A program made the position numbers and the translations under genes. The notes under the pieces were generated by a model that was not told the origin of the DNA, made no database searches, and saw only the letters and a program-made list of their open reading frames with translations. From assembly GCA_009746045.1 (NCBI GenBank), contig RPFO01000061.1, positions 188,001-252,000 on the forward strand: DNA of 64,000 nt, in the 5' to 3' direction. This DNA comes from Mesostigma viride. Taxonomy: Eukaryota; Streptophyta; Mesostigmatophyceae; Mesostigmatales; Mesostigmataceae. Shown in pieces: positions 21,275-30,857 of this stretch (position 1 is the stretch's first letter; each line of letters begins with the position of its first letter).

Positions 21275-21418
21275 TTAAGGGGAGGGGACATGCCTAAAGG
21301 GCACTTTTCTGGAAACCATACCTACTATGCATGTGCTAAAAATCCAAAGATGATTGGGGACCATAAATATGATTAAAAAATATTTTCCAGCCACTTGGGG
21401 GGAGTACTAGCCCCCACC
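21275..21418. repeat. Right arm of the 21-kb inverted repeat
   Basis: Reverse complement of the window's first 141 bases (see that entry). Sequence to the right of 21418 is unrelated to anything else noticed. Confidence 0.75.
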
Positions 21419-24032
21419 ATACACCGGTAACGCGCTAAAAATAGAAAAAGACGCTATTTTAGTCACATTTTTCCTAGGGCAGTGGGCAAACATATTGGGA
21501 CCAAATCACATATTCCCATATAGTTCCCTGACTTTTGAGAAAGTCTGCCTAATTTTGAGCACAGAATAATCATGTTTAGACACATTGATGGATTTTCCCA
21601 CAAAACAGGTACTTTTTTAATTAAAAAAAAAAAATCAAATCATCAACACATGGAATAGTGCCAAATCATATATTCCCAAACACTAGACTACTAGAGGTTG
21701 GAAGACATGCAGCCCCAAATTTTCAGGTCATTCTGACAAGCGCAGCCCTATTTGATGGATATTCCTAGATCACCACCTGTGATGACGCTGACGGAGGTTT
21801 TAGCTAGTATTTAACCACACTAACACCCCTTTATACATCTAAGCCACGTGAAAACTGGCCAAACCACATACTACCATCCTCTGCACATATGGTACCTCCT
21901 ATGTTCAAGGTTTGACGACCTTCTGACAAGAACTGCCCAAGTTACAACCATTCCAAGACGGCCACCCATGTAGACACTGCAAGGAAATTATAGTAACCAT
22001 TCAGCCACACTAGCACCTCCTTCTTCATCAAAGACACCTGCAAACTGACCAAAGCACACATAATTAACTCTTGCATGCTGATGGCAACGCATGCTCAACG
22101 TGGGGGGTCATTGTGAGAAGAACTACTCAAGTTGATGGGTTTCCTATATGACCACCTGACAAGGCGCTAAGGACCACTCAGTAAGTTAGTAACCCCACAG
22201 TGCCACTTCATATGCCATCCAACATGCACCAAAACCATGCTAGTATGTTAACAAAGTACAAAGGGGTGGCCACGCACCTCATACGTCTTCATCATCCCTC
22301 CAGGCAGCATGGCCAGCCTTGTAAATATGTGCATAGCCTTGACGATGGTAGCCCTAACATGCCTAAGCAGCATTTCCTATGTTTCTCCCAGGTTAGAGTG
22401 TAAGGTTGATGCCAACCAAGCTAATCAACACAACAACACCTCCCAAACTGTCCTCCCCGGCATGGATGACGAACTGGGACTATGGAGGGCGAGGAACCAA
22501 GTAGGAACATGGTATATATAGCTTGCATGCAGTCATGCGTGTCAACCATGGTTGGCTCAGCACATTGTAGTCTTGTCACATCATCATAATAACAAAGGAA
22601 AGCTCAAACAACCATTGGTGCCAGCTATCTAGTACATGCAGTCACACAAATGCAATATCTCCAACATCATCATCACTAAAACACTTCCATCCCTGCACGA
22701 TAAAATGCAAAGAAACCATTGGCGGCCCTTCAGCGCATGAGCGCTGTGATGCCGCTGCGGCCTGCGAAGAGAGGGTGCGTCACTCTCAAACAACAAGAAG
22801 CGTCCATACGCACAACATCCTTGCCAGAACACGTTTTATGAAATGCCTTATACCTTCCCGAAGAGCTATAGGCTGCGACTGAAGCGGCCCTGATCACGAC
22901 ATCAACGAAAACAATCTAAAGCTGTCAGGTATAATTTCGACAACACATTAACGGCAAGCGACGGCGAGCTAGCTGGCGGAATCGAAGCTGCCCAAAAAGA
23001 ACGCAAAAAAAATCGAACGATCGATGAGCTCAGAGAAGAAAGCGCTGATAGCAGATAACATTCGCGACAAATCTGTAACCCGCCCTCGTAAATCCCTCGC
23101 CCAGGCGCGCAACAACAGCGGTTATTCCATGGACAGGTCAGACACGCACTGCGCAGGTCTGAACAATAATTACTTACCGATAATGGCCGAAAATCTGGCA
23201 AAAAGCACCAGCTCGGTTTAGAATTCGATGCAAGCGATATTAACACCTGCTTCACGGTCAGAACAACCCCCAAAACCGCGATTTTACGGCCGCTATCATG
23301 AATTCTATTTCATTCCGCGCGACCAAAAAATTCAGATTACCCCGGCGCGCCCCCATGCCCGCGATGGCATAAAAAAACAACAGCGATATTGTAAACCAGC
23401 TGATTTCCGCCACAAACTAACATCATAAACTCATCGTCTTTTAGATTCGAGTAAAATTTTTGCATTTCGCCTGCCCTAGTGTGGTAGTTTCGCCTGAACG
23501 CAGTCGCCATGGCCACTTCCGCGAGGGGTGCGCGCACCGTGCACGTGAAATTTATGACCTTCGGTACCGGCGCGAATTTTTTGGCGCCAAAAAATTCGGG
23601 CATGTCCCGTCCCCTTAAATCCATTTCCGATTGCCTTATGAATATGTAGATATCCATATCCAAGCTGGCTACTTCCTGCGCTTGCAAATAACGCAATCAC
23701 TAGCTAGCGTGATTTTACATGCCGTCGCCATGGATGGCAGGCAAAATTGGGTATGCACTACAGTATGCGCTGCTCGGTCACTGCATACCGCCACGTGGCA
23801 CGCCACGTGGCAATCATCTGAGCGTGCAGCGCCCTGAGCGTGCAGCGCCCTGAGATTGCGTGTAATAAGCCGGCGGGGCGCGACTGGCGGACCGAATCTC
23901 CGACCTCGGAAAAGATTTCGGCCGAAGTCCCTCCACGAGATGAAGAAGCACCATCGCCACCTCCTCCTCCTGCAACAACGGAACTCCGAATCTTCCGAAT
24001 TATTCACCGAATCTTACCGAATCTTTTTACAC
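21419..24032. other. Low-coding spacer with weak repeats
   Basis: I could not support any gene here. From about 21800 to 22270 a degenerate ~188-bp repeat is visible (CCACACTAACACC near 21813, CCACACTAGCACC near 22000, CCACAGTGCCAC near 22190). Near 23785-23850 there are short tandem duplications (GCCACGTGGCAC; GAGCGTGCAGCGCCCT). Several 60-120 codon ORFs around 22900-23700 lack recognisable domains. Unrecognised exons cannot be excluded. Confidence 0.35.
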
Positions 24033-24056
24033 TGCTCCCAACGGAGTTATGTTCTT
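24033..24056 (+). mobile_element. Tiny L1-B 3' terminus
   Basis: CTCCCAACGGAGTTATGTTC, the hairpin end of L1-B, is present with a few flanking bases, followed by TTAGTTAATTTT instead of a clean (TTAA)n tail. This is the shortest L1-B copy seen. Confidence 0.65.
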
Positions 24057-24098
24057 AGTTAATTTTAATGAAATAATACTTTTAATAATTAATATTTT

Positions 24099-24128
24099 AT
24101 CAAGGAGACAACCAGCGCAGGCCAGAAA
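24099..24128. repeat. 30-bp direct repeat, left copy
   Basis: An exact 30-bp match to 25100-25129, beginning ATCAAGGAGACAACC. The pair brackets a ~970-bp segment holding a 45-bp tandem repeat, a TTAA run and a decayed L1-A fragment, so it looks like an unusually long target duplication. Confidence 0.8.
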
Positions 24129-24161
24129 TCGGGAGAATCCGGACCATGGTAGCTCGAGCCT

Positions 24162-24340
24162 GCCGTATCGTATTCTATTCTGATTTTGATTTTCTATATA
24201 CGATATGCCGTATCGAATTCTATTCTGATCTTCATTTTCTATATACGATATGCCGTATCGAATTCTATATGCCGTGTCGTATTTTGTAAATAAATAGTTA
24301 ATTAATTAAAATTAATTAATTAATTAATTAAAATTAATTA
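24162..24340. repeat. 45-bp tandem repeat followed by a (TTAA)-rich run
   Basis: GCCGTATCG starts at 24162, 24207 and 24252 (period 45) with a partial unit at 24271. The unit includes TTTCTATATACGATAT. It is followed by TTAATTAA-rich sequence (about 24296-24340) of the kind that forms L1-A and L1-B tails. Confidence 0.8.
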
Positions 24341-25090
24341 ATGCCTAGCCTATCGCGGATAGCCCCTGGCCGACCCCAACGAGCTACCGCCGTTCACCGA
24401 GCTCGAGCTGAGCACCGCCGCCAAGCAACTCTGCTTCCACAGTTCTATGCCGCCGGCGTTGGACCTGACCAGCTCCCCGCCACGGTGATCAAGCTGACGG
24501 CGCTCACGGGGTTCCGGGATCCGCCTGCTCATTGACGTATGCAAGGCGGATCCTGCTTGCCGACGTGCCGCCGATTCCTGAGTGGCAGCACAGCTACCGT
24601 ATCATGCTGTACTTAAAAACAAAGGTTCCCCTGACGACCCCGCGCCAACTACCGCGGAGTCTGCATCGAGAGCGCCGCACTCAACTTTGTTCATGCGCAT
24701 GATCCTCAACCGCCTTCGTTCTGCTCTCGACCGCGGTCACCTTCAGTTGGAAAGAGTCAAAACTCAAATTGATGGGCTTTCGTCCTGGGCGCCATACCGT
24801 CATGGCAATCTTCGTCGCTCGCCGCCTCGTCGAGGAAATCGCTCTCCTGCAACCTGGTGACGGAGTTTTCCGCCATCCTGATGTTCGTCAACTTCATAAA
24901 GGCTTTTGATTCTGTCCTCTGGGCCGCTCTAATATGGGCTGTCCTTGCTCGCGCTCACGTCCCCACTCCCCTGATTACCGTCATCCGCACGCTGTATGAG
25001 GCCGGGGCGACCGACCAATTCGGTGCGCACTCAACACGGTTTTACCCCGCCATGTCCACTGCAGACCGGCGTCTTGTATAGGGTTGGCGT
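24341..25090 (+). pseudogene. Decayed L1-A ORF2 fragment (reverse transcriptase region)
   Basis: It is collinear with L1-A 4530-5190. Recognisable pieces are NKGSPDDPA, RMILNRLRSAL, FIKAFDSVLWAAL and VPTPLITVIRTLYE in shifting frames. Many 1-10 base insertions, for example GCGCC for GCC and ACTTAAAAAC for ACAAAAAC, break the frame every 30-80 bp, while deletions are rare. Both element ends are missing. Confidence 0.9.
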
Positions 25091-25099
25091 CCTGTTACC

Positions 25100-25129
25100 A
25101 TCAAGGAGACAACCAGCGCAGGCCAGAAA
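25100..25129. repeat. 30-bp direct repeat, right copy
   Basis: Identical to 24099-24128. It follows the decayed L1-A fragment and precedes CATATATATC. Confidence 0.8.
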
Positions 25130-25199
25130 CCATATATATCTTCTGATTTGGCACGCCGCAAAGGTGAAAACCATTTGCGTTCAGCGCCGGTCCGCGGAA

Positions 25200-25360
25200 A
25201 ACGCGATCTGCAAATGAATCCAGGCCGGAATCGAACTGGGGACCTCTCGCACCAATTTTTGCTGACTATAGGACGGACGTCTCCTGATCCTAAGGCATCG
25301 CCAACTGACACGTACCTACAGTCATCCGCAAAAGTTCTCCTTTCCGGGGAGTGATGCAAG
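25200..25360 (-). repeat. Possible tRNA-derived SINE (internal B box)
   Basis: On the minus strand AGTTCGATTCC (25228-25238) matches the RNA polymerase III B-box consensus GGTTCGANTCC at 10 of 11 positions. AGTTGGCGATGCC about 70 bases upstream resembles an A box or D arm. The bases around the B box do not form a good T stem, so a working tRNA is unlikely. Only one copy is present, so the SINE status is unproven. Confidence 0.35.
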
Positions 25361-25584
25361 CCTTTCGGATTTGGTACTAGATAAATCATGCGAGATCTGT
25401 GTGTGTAGGAGTACTACACACGTGTCCACTCGAGACTTGTTCAGTATATATTAAAAATATAATTACTTACAGCAGAGTGAAATCACTCAAACCAAAGCAA
25501 ACGCCCAGCTATAAACCTATATACAGAGCCATGTCAAAGCTCTATACTACGATAAGACCAATGGAAACGCCTAACGGGAGGAAC

Positions 25585-28500
25585 CTAATAGCCCTGCTGC
25601 ACCGCAAAATCAGCCCGCGTACGGCGGAGCATGATGTCCGCCATGGCCCGAGTCAGCGCCACCGACAAGCGCTGACGCCAATATGACGTCCAGGTCCGCG
25701 CCGACCATGGGGCCCGCTGGCCCTCCAGGTCCAGCCGGTCCTCCCGGAGCCGGCAACACTCCTTGAAGAAGGCGGAGGTCAGGGGCCCCATGGCCCCAAA
25801 CTCCTCCAGGACAAAGGGCACCACACGATGGTGCCCGACGTCGCCGTAGGCCAGGAGCTTGGCCCGCTCCGCCCGGTCCGCCGTGTAACCTGCCGTGAGG
25901 GAGGCCCCAGCCACGTGGCTAAGAGCCAAGGGCCGCGCCACCGAAACGTCAATAAGCAGATGCCGGCCACCCCCCTCAAAGTCCAGCACCACGATGTCAG
26001 GCCGGTGGTTGGGGGAATAGAAGGCAGCGCCATCCGCATCCTCGGACCGGATGTTCGCGTGGGGGAAAACCGACCGAATCATGGCGAGCACCACCGTCAG
26101 GAGGACAGTGTGCAAATACAAATACCAATTCTGATTCTGTTGGCCCCCCATGCAGGCAAGGTAGTGAGTCCCCGTGGGATCCAGCGGCTGCCCACAGCTA
26201 CCACAAGGCCGCCCGGCCGGAACAAGAGGCTGCGGGGCAAATAGCTGGTGCCGGAGCGCCACCGAGTAGTGGCTGGGAGCCAAGGCGAATGGGGGGGCCA
26301 TGGGAAGAGCACGAAGGTACGCCGAGCCCACACTCCGCAAGGAAAGCGAGAACAGCCACGCACGTCCCTGGGCGTTGAGGTCCGCGAAAAGAGCAATCCA
26401 ATCAGCCGTGTGCAGAATACCCGCGTAGGTTTTCTGGTGTTTATCGATGACGCGAGCAGGGAATGCGGCGGGAGATTGAACGGAGGCGACCGAGGGAGTG
26501 CCGCGAGGGAGGTGGCGCTGTACCGCCTGAGCGGCACGGACGGGAGAACAGGCCTGCTGGATCTCAGCATAGGCCTCCTGGATGGCGGTGACGAAGGGCA
26601 AAGGGCTGCTGGGGTCCAGGAGGTCAGGCGCTGCCGTTGCCAAAAGGGGCAGGAGCCGGCAGCTTTCCGCCCACGACTGAGCGACGGAGCCCAAAAAGGC
26701 TGCTGGGGCCAGCCGGGCGGCACGAGTCAGACCGCAGCCACCCATCCGTGCAGGCAGGGAGGCAATGCGAATAGCATGTGGCGGGAGGTCGGGGCCCGGG
26801 ACCAGCTGCGCCAAGGCCGACTGGATGCGTTCGTCGTGGCCCTCGGCGGCCAGCCGGACCTGAGACGGAAGAGCGCCCCGGAGCCAGTGAACGACGCGAG
26901 GGTGAGCGCAAAACCACAGAAGCAGACCCTTGGTCTGCGAATCATGAAGGCGCGCAATCAAGGGCAGTACCTCAGTGCGTGCCTCGAGGGCGGCCCGCAG
27001 AGCATCGATGACAAACGCGGGGTCGCCAACCGGAACGCCGAGGACATCCAACCCATGGAGGCGCTCGTCCCGGCCCAAGAGCTGGGGCGGAAAGCCGGAG
27101 CAATCACCTTGGGGCGAGTACACCGCGCACTTGGCAAGGGTCAACTGGAGGTTGATGTCGGCCACCGCGGTCTGCAGTGCCAGCAGAGCCGCGGTGGTGT
27201 CCGGCACAGGGCCCAGAAGGTAGATATCATCCAAGTAGGCCTGAATAGCGACCGCCGGGTGGGCAGCATGGACCGCTTGGAGGCAACCCTGGAGGGGGGC
27301 GGCAAAGTACAGGGGTCCCAGGGGGTCCCCTTGCTGGGTGCCCGACCGCGACAGCAGGCCGCCGCGAGTGCCGTCCTCCATGATGTGAACCAGTTGGCCG
27401 GGCTGGCCGTAGCACACGGCTGTCCAAGCGTACAAGTCCTCGAAGGACTCCATGACGGCCGCAAACATGCTGGCGCGGGACAGACTGTTGAACGCGTTGT
27501 GGCAGTCGACCTTGACGACAGCGTGGGTGGGGTGGGCCTCGAGGTAGGCCTGCACCGAATGGATGAGGATATCCGCCCCGCCTGGAGTCGTCACCCCCAG
27601 CTGGGCCGCCACCGAGGTCTCACCCGCTGCGAGGGGCGGGCAGAAAAAGGCACGGAGCTCGGGCGCCTTTTGGCGGCAGATCACTTTGCCCACGAGCTTG
27701 CGGAGCACCTCACCGCAGGCGATCGGGCGCACCTTGCCCTCGGGGGGGGCAAGACACCCTTGAGCAGAGCGAGGAGGCGAGCGCCCGCTAACCACTCGCG
27801 CGCAGCGGGAGGAACGCGACCAGCCGCCAGGTCAATGAGGGTGTCAAAGAGAATGTCCTCGCCCCCATGCCCCACCAGGACCTCCAAGTGCTCGTAGCGC
27901 CAGCCCGACGGCCCGGTAGAGGAAGCCCGCGGGACCTCACGCATCACCTCCAGGAAGCAGTCGCGGTCCAGCCGGAGGGGGGCCGGCAGGGGGTCCGGCA
28001 CGGGCAGCTGGAATCCGGGCTCCGCAGGGTGAAGAGCCTCCAAGGCCGCCAGGGTAGCCGCATTGGCGGGGGCGAGCTTGGCCATTTCCAAGCGGGTCAT
28101 GGCCCGGCTGAGCTGCCCCTCGCGGACGAGGCGGATGACGTCGGCGGCCACCCGCTCGAAGTTGACCTCCCCCGACAGCCGGGCCGTGCGCGGGGGCGGC
28201 ACGCCAAACAGCCCCTCCCAGTCCCCCTGCAGAAAGCGTCGGCAACGGGCAATAACCGCACCCTGGAGGCCGCGCACACCACGCCCGAGAGGGGTGAGGA
28301 GCAGGCGGGGGGTCACCATGTGCAGTTTAAAGCCCAGCGGGTCGTCCGGAGCGGCGTGCATGCGCCGGAGAGAAACGATTGCACATTGCGCGAAAAGGCT
28401 ACGCGCGCGGTGGGGGAGGTCGGTCAGGGTAGACGTCGGGTTGATGGCGCATGCATCCCAGGGAACCGTGTCAAGCCAACGCCAACTGGCCGAGTAGTCG

Positions 28501-28589
28501 GGCGGCGGGGGCTGGGAGCCGGGGGAGCCGAGGCGGGAGGGGGGAGGGGGCCGGGACTGCTGGCCGGTTGAGGGGCCGTTGAGCAACAC
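25585..28589 (-). pseudogene. RLE-1 reverse transcriptase and restriction-like endonuclease
   Basis: The first part (28589-27681) covers the fingers side of the reverse transcriptase, with STGPSGWRYEHLEVL. A shift near the G8 run at about 27740 leads into a 736-codon frame (27795-25585). There lie VVKVDCHNAFNSLSR (catalytic Asp 97), SGTQQGDPLGPLY and AYLDDIYLLG (YLDD at residues 187-190). A CCHC knuckle, CGSCGQPLDPTGTHYLAC, comes next, then the endonuclease core HRPDIVVLDFEGG with LLIDVSVARP and a later Lys/Tyr segment (AKLLAYG). Order and motifs fit R2-type enzymes that nick a specific site and prime on it. It ends at a TAG stop at 25585. Confidence 0.9.
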
Positions 28590-29921
28590 AGGCGCGCGCG
28601 TGCTGAGCGCGCCCGTGAATGGAGTACACCCGCTGGCAGTGAGCTTCCGGGCACCGGTAACAGCTCATGGCCTGCAGATCCGCCGCGCCGAGATCGGGGT
28701 GCACAGCGCGAAGGTGCTGGCAGAGGAGGTTACGGTTGTGGAACACACCCGCACACGGGGACCCCGTGGGAAGCAGCACGGCACACCGGTGAAGGCCGTC
28801 GGCGGGCGCTGAGTGGCGGGGAGCGGCGCCAGCAAAGGCAGGACGTGGGGCCTGCGGCGTCTCCCCAGCCGGGCCGGCAGGCGCGCGCACCACGACCCGA
28901 CCAGCGCCCGGCAGGCCCGCCGGGGCCACGGAGGAGGCAGTGCCCACCGGGGAGACCCCCAGCGGAGGGGGATCGAGAACGCCGGCGCCCCTCCCAGGGG
29001 GACTCGCCAGCGCGCCCGCGACCACCCCAGGCCCCGGCAACGAGGCCGGGGGCGGAGGCCGAGGGGTCGGGGAGGCAGCTGGCCCCGGGGCCCGGTGGGG
29101 ACCCGGCAGGGGACCCAGCGAGACCGGGGGCGGGCCGAGAGGAAGCGCAGTCCCAGGGGGCGGCACAACAGCCCGGCACAACGGGCAGCGCGGCACGGAG
29201 TGGAGCAAGCTGCGCGCGATGCACGCTTGATGGAATGTGTGGCCGCACGCGGGCAGGCGACACAAGCCATCCCCCGGCCGGAAGGGCTCAAGGCAGATGG
29301 CACAGGAGCCCGACTCGGGGTCGTCCCCCTCCAGAAGGGACCGGACATGAGGGGGGGCGGGTCCCAGCCGGCCTCCCAGCAACCCGGGAGAGCGGCAATC
29401 TGGGCGCGCGAGAGGATGCCGACCGGTTGGTCAGCCGCGGGGTGCCATTCGTGCGGGATGCCTGCCAACTCCAGGATGTCGTGGAGGAAGGCAGAAACAG
29501 GCGTCCCCGCGGTTAGGGGCTGGGCGCGCCCGGCCGAGTCCACCAAGATGGCCTGGCCGCCCTGAACCGCGATGGGGGCCCCGAACTCCACACGCAGCAT
29601 GGCGGCCTGCGCCAGGCTGAGGGAGGTGATGAGAAAGCCCCCACTGGCAACCGGGCCGGGAGGCGGGGCCTGGGCGTCCAAGAAGAGGCGAAGCTGCCGC
29701 GGGGACATGAGGCCCAGGTCGGCGCCGCCCGCGAGGTAGGCCGCCCGCACCGAGACCTGTGCGTCTCGAGCCACCGCCGTGACGAACTCGACCACCTCCT
29801 GACCCACCCGCTCGTCCAGGGAAAGCAGCTCTTCCTGCCGGGCGGCCGGGAGATGCCACGGCAGCCGGCAGCCGGCGTGATATCCTTCCAAGACATACCC
29901 CCAAAGAGTCGAGGCCGTCAC
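28471..29921 (-). pseudogene. RLE-1 middle region with RING-H2 and C2H2-like zinc fingers
   Basis: Frame 29921 carries a ~190-residue unrecognised domain (for example AAYLAGGADLGLMSPRQLRL). A shift near the G7 run at about 29350 leads to frame 29382. There CAICLEPF to CPLC gives ligands C27, C30, C46, H48, H51, C54, C66 and C69, a canonical RING-H2 (about 29176-29304). Downstream (about 28590-28810) lie SPCAGVFHNRNLLCQHLRAVH and CYRCPEAHCQRVYSIHGRAQ, C2H2-like fingers like those R2 elements use to bind target DNA. RING-H2 domains usually recruit E2 enzymes for ubiquitin transfer. That activity is inferred from the ligand pattern only. Confidence 0.85.
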
Positions 29922-30750
29922 CGGGGGGCGGCGGAAAGAAATGTCGCCCGCACCTGCGCAACTAGGGCCAGGAAGGCCGGGGGCCTAGGGAGCGAGGGGA
30001 AGGCGGCCTGGAGCCCGACCGCGTCCAGCAACAAAGGGCAGTACGCCCAAGAAAAGGTGGCGCGGCCCACCACGCCGACAATGTGCGAGGGCGGCCACGA
30101 GGTGAACGCGTGGGCCCGGGGGCCGCCGTCCCACGCGGCAAGGACGGGGGTGGCGGCTGGGTGGCCAACCGCGGCCGGGGGAAGGGAGGCCAGAGCGTCG
30201 GGGAGCGAGGGGCCGGGGGCGGGCGCCGGGGTCGCCAGGCCCGCCGGGGGTCGGCCGGGCTCAGCCCAGGCGACAGCGCCGCGCCCCCGTCGGCGGGGCC
30301 AGGCGACGGGTGGGGCCCCGGGGCCGAGGGCGCCAGGGCCCGAGCAACGGCGGCCCCATCGGGCAGGCCACGGCCCGCCCCGAGGGCCTCGGCAGGGGGG
30401 CACACGGGGCAGGGGGCCGGAGCACCCAGCGGGGAGGGCAGCCCGGGGGCCCGCCGGGGGGGACAGCGCGGGCACGTCCAGGAGCCCGGCGGGACCCGGT
30501 AGAGCCGGGGAGTAAGACACTGCAAGTGCCACCCGGAATTGCAAGCATCACAAACTAACATGTGGTGCCCGCGGTGCCCGCTCCGGCAGACCTCGCAGAC
30601 CAAGGAGGGGGAGACCGGGGCGCCCGAGCCCCCCGCAGCCGGGTCGCCCACCTCCGCAAGAAGGGCCGCAAGCCGAGAGGACCGCCGAGGCGCCAACCGG
30701 GGAGCGGGGGAGCCGTTGGGCGAAGGGGGTCGTGGGTCGTCCATGAACAA
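29918..30750 (-). pseudogene. RLE-1 N-terminal region with PHD finger
   Basis: The first in-frame Met codons are at 30750. A basic stretch (PRLAPRRSSRLAALL) precedes a C4HC3 PHD finger: C52, C55, C67, C70, H75, C78, C93 and C96, with the usual Trp two residues before the last pair (about 30463-30597). PHD fingers read histone tails in many chromatin proteins. A Pro/Ala-rich linker follows, in which the frame changes somewhere between 30420 and 30180. The second frame gives a conserved-looking segment (VGRATFSWAYCPLLLDAVGL) up to 29918, before a further shift at a G6 run. Confidence 0.85.
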
Positions 30751-30857
30751 TCAGGGCAGGCGTGGCAGCCACCGAGGGGGGGGCGGGGGGTGTGGGGGGC
30801 GGAGCCCCCCACGCGGGGGGTTTGGGGGGCGGCAGCCCCCCAACGCGCTGCGGTCGC

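Noticed and set aside
22902-23700. Possible unrecognised exons on either strand
   Set aside because: Open stretches of 60-123 codons lack domain matches I can name, and no consistent set of splice sites could be assembled.
26248-27897. 549-codon plus-strand ORF antisense to RLE-1
   Set aside because: It mirrors the GC-rich minus-strand reverse transcriptase frame and has no recognisable domain.
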